From Verrucomicrobiales bacterium (GTDB lineage Bacteria; Verrucomicrobiota; Verrucomicrobiia; Limisphaerales; J093): a stretch of DNA of 64,000 nt. The stretch covers positions 1-64,000 of the forward strand of contig JACKPW010000004.1 in the NCBI GenBank assembly GCA_024233215.1, read 5' to 3'. Both the position numbers and the translations under genes were made by a program. Positions within the stretch are counted from its first letter, which is position 1; every line of letters starts with the position of its first letter. A model generated the notes under the pieces. The model worked only from the letters and a program-made list of their open reading frames with translations, searched no databases and was not told the DNA's origin. Positions 42,814-50,748 of the stretch are shown here, one piece after another.

Positions 42814-44184
42814 ATGTCTTCAACACCTCCCATGAAATCCCCCGACTCCCTCACCCGCCGTGCCTTCATTGAGAAGGCGTCCACCCTCAGCGCCATTGGC
42901 TTTGCCGCCGTTTATGCCGGTGATCCCCAACCGGCCGGCCAACCCAAGCCGTCGCCCAACAGTCGCATCCATGTCGGACTGCTCGGTTGCGGCGGTATGG
43001 GCCGGGTAAATCTCAAGAATTGCACCGCCGATCCGGGCGTGGTCGTGACGGCCGCCTGCGATGTCTGGAAGCAACGCCGCGACGCCGTGGCCGCCCAATT
43101 CCCCGATACCTGTAAGACTTACGCCGACTTCCGCGACATGCTCCAGCAACCGGATCTCGACGCGGTCATCATTGCGCCCCCACCCCATTGGCACGCGTTG
43201 GCGGCCATCGCCGCGTGCGAGGCCGGCAAGGACATCTATTTGCAAAAGCCGATGACCCTGCATCTCGGGGAAAGCCTGGCGGTACGCAACGCCGTTCGCC
43301 GACACGGGCGCATTGCGCAGATCGGCACCCAGATCCATTCCGGGGCGAATTACCGGCGCGTGGTCGAGTTGATCCGCTCGAAACAACTGGGCGACGTCGG
43401 CGTGGTCCGGACCTTCAACGTGATGAACCAGGGTCCCGAAGGCGTGGGCCACGCGGAACCCACTCCACCACCGGCCGATCTCGACTGGGATTTCTGGTGC
43501 GGCCCGGCGGAGAAGAAAGCGTTCAACCCGATCGTCGTCCGCGACGCCTACTATCACTGTTCCTGGATGGACTACAGCGGCGGTTGGACCCCGGGCATGG
43601 CGCCGCACATCATCGATCTGCCGATCTGGGCCCTGGACCTCGGTTTCCCGCAGATGGTGAGTTCCTCCGGCGGCCGCTTCGTCGTGAAAGACGACGGCGA
43701 CGCCTACGATCATCACGAGGTGTTGTGGCGTTATCCGAACACGACGCTCACCTGGATGTCCTCGCTGACCAACAGCTACGACTTCGTCATGCGCGGCCAA
43801 GTCGATCCCGCCCGGCGGTTGGGCATCTACTTCCAAGGCAGCAACGGAACCCTCTACTCGAACTACGACATGTACCGGGTGATCCCCGAAGGCAACCGGA
43901 TGGATGGATGGGAGCCGCCGGCGGAATCGATCCTGCCGTCACCCGGTCAGGAACTCGAATGGCTGGAGTCCATCCGGTCGCGCAAACAGCCGCTCTGCAA
44001 CGTGGATTACCACGTCCGCGTGGACGTGCCGGTGGTCCTGAGTCTGCTCTCGCTGCGCCTGGGCCGGTCGATTCAGTTCGATCCGGAAAAGGAAACCATC
44101 GTGGGCGATCCGATCGCCGCCCGCGCGGCGATTCCGGAATACCGCGCTCCGTGGAAGTTCCCGGAGGATTACTTGAAGGCTTGA
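42814..44184 (+). CDS. Tat-exported Gfo/Idh/MocA family oxidoreductase
   Basis: 456 residues. The twin-arginine signal is LTRRAFIEKASTLSAIGFAA. The NAD(P)-binding Rossmann motif is VGLLGCGGMGRVN, and the family lysine appears in DIYLQKPMTLH. The C-terminal substrate domain includes DYSGGWTPGMAPHIIDLPIW with the catalytic-type aspartate and histidine. Periplasmic members of this family act on sugars or sugar lactones in Verrucomicrobiota. It follows the DUF6807 gene after a REP-like hairpin. Confidence 0.92.
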   Translation: MSSTPPMKSPDSLTRRAFIEKASTLSAIGFAAVYAGDPQPAGQPKPSPNSRIHVGLLGCGGMGRVNLKNCTADPGVVVTAACDVWKQRRDAVAAQFPDTCKTYADFRDMLQQPDLDAVIIAPPPHWHALAAIAACEAGKDIYLQKPMTLHLGESLAVRNAVRRHGRIAQIGTQIHSGANYRRVVELIRSKQLGDVGVVRTFNVMNQGPEGVGHAEPTPPPADLDWDFWCGPAEKKAFNPIVVRDAYYHCSWMDYSGGWTPGMAPHIIDLPIWALDLGFPQMVSSSGGRFVVKDDGDAYDHHEVLWRYPNTTLTWMSSLTNSYDFVMRGQVDPARRLGIYFQGSNGTLYSNYDMYRVIPEGNRMDGWEPPAESILPSPGQELEWLESIRSRKQPLCNVDYHVRVDVPVVLSLLSLRLGRSIQFDPEKETIVGDPIAARAAIPEYRAPWKFPEDYLKA

Positions 44185-44205
44185 GCCCGGAAGTTGCTGG
44201 TCCCA

Positions 44206-44360
44206 GGAGCGCGGACCGCCGAGTCCGCGAGGGAGGAAAGGGGCGGGAGCAGCGCAGCGTCCCCGTCCTGCCGGAGGATCTGGAGGTCGTGGTGCCGACG
44301 CTTAATCCGTCCCGTTCCGACCGGATCTTGCCGCGTGCGGACCAGGCTGTCCGCGCTCCC
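44206..44360. repeat. Pair of GCGGAC-N6-GTCCGC palindromes in inverse orientation
   Basis: Unit 1 (44206-44231) starts GGAGCGCGGAC and has a 7-bp stem with loop CGCCGA. Unit 2 has stem GCGGAC (44337-44342) and GTCCGC (44349-44354) with loop CAGGCT, and its outer flank GCTCCC is the reverse complement of the flank of unit 1. The two units therefore face each other around about 105 bp of gene-free DNA. A third copy lies at 41392-41417. The conserved stem with variable loops argues for a structured repeat family. Confidence 0.6.
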
Positions 44361-44438
44361 GCCCCATGCCAGGCCATCCCATGCGGCAAGACCGAAACCG
44401 CAGGCTTGACCGGACGGGCCAGCCTGTGGCAGGGTTTT

Positions 44439-44453
44439 CTTAACCTTGTTAAG
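44439..44453. promoter_or_regulatory. Perfect AT-rich palindrome upstream of the arabinose-type isomerase
   Basis: CTTAACCTTGTTAAG is a perfect 6+3+6 palindrome in otherwise GC-rich intergenic DNA, about 180 bp before the isomerase ATG. It could be an operator for a pathway regulator, but no regulator gene is in the window, so this is a candidate only. Confidence 0.3.
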
Positions 44454-44634
44454 TAAATCCGATCGACCGGGCTCCGGGGCGGGTCCAGGGCCTTGGGAAC
44501 AGGCTCAGTTGTGGGCTTTCGCAGGACGGCATTCGTACCAGGCTTGTGCCATTCAGACCCGGTCGGTGGCAGGAACCAAGACAGCTTTGACGGACCAAAC
44601 CAGAATCGGAACAACTGAGAGAAAGCAGCATCGT

Positions 44635-46050
44635 ATGAGCACCCTTGGAGTCATCGTCGGCAATCGCGGCTTCTTCCCCGCCCACCTCTGCGACACCGGT
44701 CGACAGCAGATCCTCGCCACCCTGAAGCAGGCCGGGGTGGAACCGGTCATCCTGTCCACCGAAGCCACGAAGTTCGGCTCCGTGGAAAGCATGGAGGACG
44801 CCCAGAAATGCGCCGATCTGTTCAAGGCGAACGCGGACAAGATCGACGGCATCCTGGTGACGCTGCCGAATTTCGGTGACGAACGCGGCGTGGCCAACGC
44901 CATTCGCTGGTCGGGCCTGAACGTGCCGGTGCTGGTGCACGCCTTCAACGACGACCCGGCCACCATGACCATCCGGGATCGGCGGGACAGTTTCTGCGGC
45001 AAGATGTCGGTCTGTAACAATCTCCGGCAGTATGACATCCCCTTCACGCTCACCCGCCTGCACACCTGCGCGCCCGACTCCGCAAGCCTCAGACAGGATC
45101 TGGAGGATTTTCTGGTGACCTGCCGGGTCGTGGCGGGTTTGAAGAACCTGCGCATCGGCGCGCTGGGCGCCCGGCCCACGGCTTTCAACACCGTCCGCTA
45201 CAGCGAAAAACTGCTCGAGCAATCCGGCATCAGCATTGAGACGCTCGACCTGTTCGAGTTGTTTGGCTGGATCGGCAAGATGAAGGACGACGATGCCGCG
45301 GTGCAGGCCAAGCTGGCGGAGATTCAGGACTACGTTGTGGCGAAATCGGTGCCGGCGCCGGCGCTGATGAAGATGGCGAAGTTCGGTGTGGCGGTGGACA
45401 ACTGGATGAAGGCCACGCGGCTCAACGCCACCGCCATCCAGTGCTGGACGGCCATGGAGGAGTTCTTCGGCGTCGTGCCGTGCACGCTCATGAGCATGCT
45501 CAGCAACATGGGCATGAGCAGCGCGTGCGAGGTCGACATCATGGGCACCGTGGCCATGTATGCGATGGTCAAGGGCAGCGGGCGACCGAGCGCGCTGGTC
45601 GATTGGAACAACAACTACGGCGAGGATCCGGACAAGGGCGTGATCTTCCACTGCAGCAACCTGCCGAAGGACCTGTTTGAAACCAGCGGTGAGGATGCGC
45701 CGAAGATGGACTTCCAGGAGATCATCGCGGGCACGGTCGGCAAGGACAACACCTACGGCACGGTGGTGGGACGCCTGGCCCAGGCGCCGTTCACCTACCT
45801 GCGCGTCAGCACGGACGATGCCTGGGGAACGGTCCGGGCCTATGTGGGCGAGGGTGAATTGACCAAGGATCCGCTGAAGACGTTCGGCGGCTACGGCGTC
45901 GTGCAGATTCCCGGGTTCCAGAAGCTCCTCGCCTACATCTGCGAGAACGGCTTCGAACATCACGTCGCGGTCAATCCCACCCGGATTGCGCTGGGTGTCC
46001 GTGAAGCGCTGGAGAAATACCTGGGCTGGGACGTGTATCACCACGCCTGA
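44635..46050 (+). CDS. L-fucose/L-arabinose isomerase family protein, probable L-arabinose isomerase
   Basis: 471 residues from the ATG at 44635, which has GAGAGAAAG upstream. The sequence follows the fucose/arabinose isomerase superfamily: VIVGNRGFFPAHLCDTGRQQ at the N-terminus, LVTLPNFGDERGVANAI, IQCWTAMEEFFGVVPCTLMS, SSACEVDIMGTVAMYAM, and SALVDWNNNYGEDPDKGVIF. Acidic residues of the last two blocks are likely metal ligands. The operon holds ribulokinase and ribulose-5-phosphate 4-epimerase but no classical AraA, so this protein probably converts L-arabinose to L-ribulose. L-fucose isomerase activity is the alternative. Confidence 0.82.
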   Translation: MSTLGVIVGNRGFFPAHLCDTGRQQILATLKQAGVEPVILSTEATKFGSVESMEDAQKCADLFKANADKIDGILVTLPNFGDERGVANAIRWSGLNVPVLVHAFNDDPATMTIRDRRDSFCGKMSVCNNLRQYDIPFTLTRLHTCAPDSASLRQDLEDFLVTCRVVAGLKNLRIGALGARPTAFNTVRYSEKLLEQSGISIETLDLFELFGWIGKMKDDDAAVQAKLAEIQDYVVAKSVPAPALMKMAKFGVAVDNWMKATRLNATAIQCWTAMEEFFGVVPCTLMSMLSNMGMSSACEVDIMGTVAMYAMVKGSGRPSALVDWNNNYGEDPDKGVIFHCSNLPKDLFETSGEDAPKMDFQEIIAGTVGKDNTYGTVVGRLAQAPFTYLRVSTDDAWGTVRAYVGEGELTKDPLKTFGGYGVVQIPGFQKLLAYICENGFEHHVAVNPTRIALGVREALEKYLGWDVYHHA

Positions 46051-46058
46051 GCGGCGTG

Positions 46059-46076
46059 GAAATCCGAAATCCGAAG
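46059..46076. repeat. Single copy of the ATCCGAA word repeat
   Basis: GAAATCCGAAATCCGAAG lies between the isomerase stop and the dehydrogenase start. It matches the left arm at 20374-20390, and no inverted partner was seen nearby. Confidence 0.6.
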
Positions 46077-46086
46077 GCAGATTCCA

Positions 46087-47154
46087 ATGAGCGCCTGGTC
46101 TTCCACCATGCTCGCCGCCCGGATTCACGGGCCGAAGGACCTGCGGGTCGAGCAGGTGCCGCATCCGGGCGAGCCCGGTCCGGGGATGGCGCTCATCCGG
46201 GTGGCGACGACCGGCATTTGCGGCAGCGACCTGCATTCCTATCTCGACGCCCGTATCGGGGACACCCCGGTGCAGGCGCCGTTGATCCTGGGCCACGAGT
46301 TCTCCGGGAGGGTGGAATTGGTCGGCCCGAACTCTTCAGACGGGCATTTCGAGCCCCTGCAACCGGGGATTCGGGTGGCGGTGGACCCGGCCCAACCGTG
46401 CGGGCGTTGCGAGTTCTGCGAGCAGGGCCACCCAAACCTTTGCCGGCGTCTCCACTTCTGCGGGAACTACCCCGACGGCGGCAGCTTCTGCGAGTGGATG
46501 CACATGCCGGCGCGGAGTTGCTTTGCGTTGCCGAACTCGCTCGACGACGAACAGGGGGCGTTGCTGGAACCCCTGGGCGTGGCCGTTCATGCGGTCGATC
46601 TGGCCAAGCCCCGCGTGGGCGACAGTCTGGCCATTCTCGGTGCGGGACCGATCGGGTTGTTGATTCTCCAGGTCGCGCGATTGACCGGCGCTTCGCCCAT
46701 CTTCATTTCGGACAAGTTCCCGTGGCGCCTGAAACTGGCCGAGCAGTTCGGCGGCACTCCGGTGAGCTGCGACGAGGGAAATCCCGTCGAGCACGTGCTG
46801 TGCGAAACCGGCGGACGCGGCGTCGACGTGGCGATCGAGGCAGCCTGGGCGGATCATTCCGTGGCCGATTCAGCCGAGATGGCGCGCCTGGGTGGACGGC
46901 TGGTTCTGGTTGGGATTCCGTCGGACGACCGGGTCGGCTTGAAGCACTCCACCGCCCGCCGCAAGGGTTTGACCATTCGGATGAGCCGCCGCATGAAACA
47001 CGTCTATCCGCGATCGATTCGTTTGGTGGAGGAAGGCCGGGTGGACCTTAAGGGGCTCATCAGCCACCGCTTTCCGTTGGAGCGTGCAGTCGAAGCATTC
47101 CGGTTGAATGCGGAATACGCCGACCAAGTGGTGAAGGTGATGGTGGAGAGCTGA
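46087..47154 (+). CDS. Zinc-dependent medium-chain alcohol/polyol dehydrogenase
   Basis: 355 residues. Catalytic zinc ligands sit in TGICGSDLH (Cys), ILGHEFSG (His-Glu) and LLEPLGVAVHA (Glu). The structural zinc is bound by CGRCEFCEQGHPNLC. The Rossmann motif is LGAGPIGLLILQ. The overall type is sorbitol/threonine/galactitol dehydrogenase. In this arabinose cluster it may oxidise a pentitol or aldose, which is inference from position. It follows the isomerase with 36 bp. Confidence 0.93.
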   Translation: MSAWSSTMLAARIHGPKDLRVEQVPHPGEPGPGMALIRVATTGICGSDLHSYLDARIGDTPVQAPLILGHEFSGRVELVGPNSSDGHFEPLQPGIRVAVDPAQPCGRCEFCEQGHPNLCRRLHFCGNYPDGGSFCEWMHMPARSCFALPNSLDDEQGALLEPLGVAVHAVDLAKPRVGDSLAILGAGPIGLLILQVARLTGASPIFISDKFPWRLKLAEQFGGTPVSCDEGNPVEHVLCETGGRGVDVAIEAAWADHSVADSAEMARLGGRLVLVGIPSDDRVGLKHSTARRKGLTIRMSRRMKHVYPRSIRLVEEGRVDLKGLISHRFPLERAVEAFRLNAEYADQVVKVMVES

Positions 47155-47255
47155 ATGAACCCCACCTCGCAGAACGTGTCGCCTGGGCTATTCCGCAGGA
47201 CGGAAACCCCGCGGAACCGTCGCCACGCCGGTACTGGACCGGGAGGAAGCGGTTT

Positions 47256-47276
47256 ATTATGCTCTGACTGCATAAT
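47256..47276. promoter_or_regulatory. Inverted repeat ATTATGC-N7-GCATAAT upstream of the ATPase gene
   Basis: A perfect 7-bp inverted repeat with a 7-bp spacer, 39 bp before the ATG at 47316, in an AT-rich patch. The centre-to-centre distance of 14 bp and the location suit a dimeric repressor site overlapping a promoter. Confidence 0.4.
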
Positions 47277-47315
47277 GTACGTGGATCATCATACTGCCCA
47301 GTCGCGGACTGCCGC

Positions 47316-48608
47316 ATGAGGCTCGATTTCGTCAATCGCGATTCCGAATTGGGCGAGTTGGACGCCGCTGCGTCCAAGGGCGGATTGCTGGCAGTTTACG
47401 GGCGTCGCCGGGTTGGCAAGACACGGTTGTTGGTCGAGTGGCTGGGACGTCGGGGGGGCTGGTACAGCCAGGCCATCGAGGGACCGGTTGAAATGCAGGT
47501 TCAGCAGGCGTTCGAGGACTTACGAGCCGGGCTCGACACCGCGGTGGTTCCCAAGAGCTGGACGGAGTTGTTCGATCTCCTGCGGATTCAGAGGTCGCCA
47601 TGGACGCTCTGTCTCGACGAGTTCCCCTACCTCGTCGCCTCGGACCGCACCCTTCCCAGCCGTTTGCAGCGTTGGGTGGACCACGACATGCCGGCGTGCA
47701 GCACGTTGATTCTTTCCGGCTCGAGCACCCGGATGATGCACAGCCTGTTCCAGCACCGGGCGGCACCGTTGTTTGGCCGTGCCCGCAAGCTGCTGCACGT
47801 GGAACCGATGGATTACCCGGCGTTTTGTGCCGCCTGCCGGCTCAAGCCCGGCGACATGGAGTCCTTTCTCAAGTTCTCCCTGGTCGGTGGCGTGCCGAGA
47901 TACTGCGAGTTTGTGGAATCCCGGCAGACGGCCGTGGAACTGGCGGAGGCGCTCTACTTCAATTTCGCGCCCTACATGGAACAGGAGCCGCAACGCCTGC
48001 TGCGCGACGAGGGGGTGGGTGGCCCGAATGCCCTGGCCGTGTTGGAAGCCATCGGGCGCGGCGCCGAGCGACCTTCGGAGATCGCCGCCCGGTTGGGCAC
48101 GGCACAGACCAACCTCTCCCGAGTTTTCCAGCAACTCCTGGATGTCTCGGTGCTGACGAGGGAGCTGCCGTTCGGCGAAAGCGTCCGGTCCACGAAACGG
48201 ATTCTCTACCGGATCCAGGATCCGACACTGCGATTCTGGTTCCGCGTCTATTCGCCACAGCAATCGCTCTGGCGAACTCTCCCTCTGGACCGGCGCGCCA
48301 GACTGATGCACGACCACGCGGCCACGGTCTTCGAGGACTTCTGTCGGCTCAGGTATCCCGGCGCCCAGCGCTACTGGGAAGGCGACGTGGAACTCGACTT
48401 GGTCGCGCCCGATCCCGAGGTTGCCGGGGGACTCTTGGTGGCGGAGGTGAAATGGCGGCGATTGAAGGCAGGGGAGCGCGCGGGGTTCTTGCGGCAACTG
48501 CAGACCAAGTGGACCGGGTGCAAACTGGCGGAGAAGCAGGCCAAGGTGAGGTTTGAAGTAATGGATGCGGGAGTGCTGAAGGACAAAGTCGAACAACCCA
48601 ACTTTTGA
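47316..48608 (+). CDS. Archaeal-type ATPase with C-terminal DUF234 nuclease-like domain
   Basis: 430 residues. Walker A is YGRRRVGKTRLLVEW and Walker B is WTLCLDEFPYL. A winged-helix region follows around 240-300 (RPSEIAARLGTAQTNLSRVF). The end is a PD-(D/E)xK-like DUF234 domain (EGDVELDLVAPDPE then LLVAEVKWRR, giving the D...ExK pattern). Such ATPases are widespread, of unknown function, and often behave as accessory genes. It sits inside the arabinose operon; its stop lies just before the ribulokinase ATG. This suggests insertion and coupled expression. Confidence 0.88.
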   Translation: MRLDFVNRDSELGELDAAASKGGLLAVYGRRRVGKTRLLVEWLGRRGGWYSQAIEGPVEMQVQQAFEDLRAGLDTAVVPKSWTELFDLLRIQRSPWTLCLDEFPYLVASDRTLPSRLQRWVDHDMPACSTLILSGSSTRMMHSLFQHRAAPLFGRARKLLHVEPMDYPAFCAACRLKPGDMESFLKFSLVGGVPRYCEFVESRQTAVELAEALYFNFAPYMEQEPQRLLRDEGVGGPNALAVLEAIGRGAERPSEIAARLGTAQTNLSRVFQQLLDVSVLTRELPFGESVRSTKRILYRIQDPTLRFWFRVYSPQQSLWRTLPLDRRARLMHDHAATVFEDFCRLRYPGAQRYWEGDVELDLVAPDPEVAGGLLVAEVKWRRLKAGERAGFLRQLQTKWTGCKLAEKQAKVRFEVMDAGVLKDKVEQPNF

Positions 48609-48610
48609 AC

Positions 48611-50284
48611 ATGAACGCGAAATACACCATCGGTCTGGATTACGGCACCAACTCGGTGCGGTCGCTCCTTGTCAACGTGGCCAACGGCGAGGAGGTCGCC
48701 TCGGCGGTCTGGGTTTATGAGCACGGCGAACAGGGCGTCATCCTGGGCCGCGATCCTAATCTCGCCCGTCAGCATCCAGCCGACTATCTCAAGGGCGCTG
48801 AAGTCACCATCAAGCGGGCCTTGTCCGCGGCGAAGAAGAAGGTGCGCGGCTTCGAGCCGGAGCAGGTCATCGGCATCGGCGTCGACACCACCGGCAGCAC
48901 GCCGTTGCCCGTGGATGCCAAGGGACAGCCGCTGACATTCCAGAAGCGCTTCGACAAGGACCCCGCCGCGATGGCCTGGCTGTGGAAGGACCACACCGGC
49001 GTGGCCGAGGCGGAGGAAATCACCGCGCTGGCTGCGAAGATGCGGCCCCAATACCTCGCCAAGTGCGGTGGCACCTATTCGAGCGAGTGGTTCTTCAGCA
49101 AGATTCTCCACTGCAAACGTACCAGCCCGAAGGTCTTCAAGGCGGCCCATTCCTGGGTGGAGCTGGCGGACTTCGTGCCCGCCGCGCTGACCGGCACGGA
49201 ATCGCCGGACAAGCTGACCGTCGGCGTTTGTGCGGCCGGCCACAAGGCGATGTTCAACGCCGAATGGGGCGGTTATCCGGACGCGAAGTTCCTGGGCAAA
49301 CTCGACCCCGCCCTGGCCGATTTGCGGTCACGCCTGCAGACAAGAGCGGCCACCATCGAAACCGCGGTTGGAGGTTTGACTGCAGCCTGGGCGAAACGAA
49401 CCGGACTGCCCGCGGACATCCCGGTGGCGACCGGCGCCTTTGACGCGCACCTCGGCGGCGTGGGGTCCGGCATCGCGCCGGGGGCGCTGGTGAAGATCAT
49501 CGGCACGAGCACCTGCGACATGATGGTGGCGCCGGCCGATGAGGAATTGGCGGACATCCCGGGGCTGTGCGGCATCGTCAACGGCAGCATCCTGCCGGGC
49601 TTTTACGGTTTAGAGGCCGGTCAGTCGGCGGTGGGCGACATCTTCAACTGGTTCGTGAACTACCTCCAACCGGGCGGCAAGGCCGGCACGCACGAGGCGT
49701 TGACGGCGGGAGCCGCGAAGCTGAAGCCAGGCGAAAGCGGCCTGCTCGCGTTGGATTGGAACAACGGTAACCGCACGATCCTGGTGGACCAGCGCCTGAC
49801 CGGTCTGCTGCTCGGCCAGACGCTCTACACCACGCCGGCGGAGATCTACCGTGCCTTGATCGAGGCGACGGCTTTTGGAGCGCTCACCATCATCAACCGG
49901 TTTGAGGAATACGGCGTGAAGGTGAAGCAGGTGGTGAATTGCGGCGGCATCGCGGAGAAGAACCCGGTGGTCATGCAGATCTACGCCGATGTCACCGGCC
50001 GACCGATGAAGGTGTCGCGCTCGGCGCAAACGTGCGCGCTGGGCTCGGCCATCGCGGGCGCCGTGGTGGCAGGCGCGTATCCGAATGTACCCGCCGCCCA
50101 GAAGAAGATGACCGGTCTCAAGCCGCGTGTGTTCAAACCGAACGCCAAAGCCCACAAGGTCTACCGCGAACTCTACACGCTCTACCGCACGTTGCATGAC
50201 GCCTTCGGCACGAAGCAGTGGCAGGGCGGTTTGCACGGGGTGATGAAGAAGCTCCTGGAAATCCGCACCCGGGCCCGGAGTTGA
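48611..50284 (+). CDS. araB: Ribulokinase
   Basis: About 557 residues from the ATG at 48611 (a TTG two codons earlier overlaps the ATPase stop). FGGY-kinase features are YTIGLDYGTNSVRSLLVN at the N-terminus, GIGVDTTGSTPLPVD, GAFDAHLGGVGSGIAPG, and the ATP-binding NCGGIAEKNPVVMQIYADV in the second domain. Length and motifs fit ribulokinase rather than the shorter xylulokinases. It phosphorylates L-ribulose to L-ribulose 5-phosphate, the substrate of the AraD-like enzyme encoded at 52355. Confidence 0.93.
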   Translation: MNAKYTIGLDYGTNSVRSLLVNVANGEEVASAVWVYEHGEQGVILGRDPNLARQHPADYLKGAEVTIKRALSAAKKKVRGFEPEQVIGIGVDTTGSTPLPVDAKGQPLTFQKRFDKDPAAMAWLWKDHTGVAEAEEITALAAKMRPQYLAKCGGTYSSEWFFSKILHCKRTSPKVFKAAHSWVELADFVPAALTGTESPDKLTVGVCAAGHKAMFNAEWGGYPDAKFLGKLDPALADLRSRLQTRAATIETAVGGLTAAWAKRTGLPADIPVATGAFDAHLGGVGSGIAPGALVKIIGTSTCDMMVAPADEELADIPGLCGIVNGSILPGFYGLEAGQSAVGDIFNWFVNYLQPGGKAGTHEALTAGAAKLKPGESGLLALDWNNGNRTILVDQRLTGLLLGQTLYTTPAEIYRALIEATAFGALTIINRFEEYGVKVKQVVNCGGIAEKNPVVMQIYADVTGRPMKVSRSAQTCALGSAIAGAVVAGAYPNVPAAQKKMTGLKPRVFKPNAKAHKVYRELYTLYRTLHDAFGTKQWQGGLHGVMKKLLEIRTRARS

Positions 50285-50285
50285 A

Positions 50286-50736
50286 GAAACCACGGAATAC
50301 ACGAAACACACGAAAGACAGCCGGGAATGGACATCGTCTACAAGCTGGAGAGCTATGACCTGATGGGGGCGTGCTTCGAGGTCTACAGGGAGCAGGGATG
50401 TGGTTTCGTCGAACCGGTGTATCAGGAGTGTCTGGAGATGGAGTTGACGGACAGGAACATCCCGTTTCAGGCGCAGGTTCCTCTCGCTCTCGCCTACAAA
50501 GGTCGGCCGTTGAAGTCGAAGTTCATTCCGGACTTCATCTGTTACGACAAGATCATCGTTGAATTGAAGGCCGTCTCCGGGCTGACGGATGAACATCGAG
50601 CCCAGGTTCAAAACTACCTCCGAGCGACGGGCCTGAAGCTAGGGCCGCTGGTGAACTTCGCTCACTACCCCAAACTGCAACACGAACGCATCGTCCTTTG
50701 ATCTCTTTTCGTGTGATTCGTGTTTTTCGTGGTTCC
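50286..50736. mobile_element. GxxExxY cassette with about 32-bp terminal inverted repeats
   Basis: The left end 50286-50317 and the inverse of the right end 50704-50736 agree at all but four positions plus one gap. Both are built from CCACGAA, TACACGAA and CACACGAAA words. The single gene inside (50327-50701) fills the space, and its stop lies 3 bp from the right repeat. The cassette starts 1 bp after the ribulokinase stop and ends 12 bp before the GH51 start. No transposase is present. The empty unit at 22259-22427 has the same kind of ends. Confidence 0.65.
50327..50701 (+). CDS. GxxExxY protein (PD-(D/E)xK-like)
   Basis: 124 residues. The family name motif is seen as GCGFVEPVYQECLEMEL. 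The later FIPDFICYDKIIVELKAV supplies the D...ExK pattern of the PD-(D/E)xK nuclease superfamily, and YLRATGLKLGPLVNFAH is a typical ending. Function unknown; nuclease activity has not been assigned to the family to my knowledge. It lies inside an inverted-repeat cassette in the arabinose operon, in the same orientation as its neighbours. Confidence 0.93.
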   Translation: MDIVYKLESYDLMGACFEVYREQGCGFVEPVYQECLEMELTDRNIPFQAQVPLALAYKGRPLKSKFIPDFICYDKIIVELKAVSGLTDEHRAQVQNYLRATGLKLGPLVNFAHYPKLQHERIVL

Positions 50737-50748
50737 TCCTCTCCTCTC

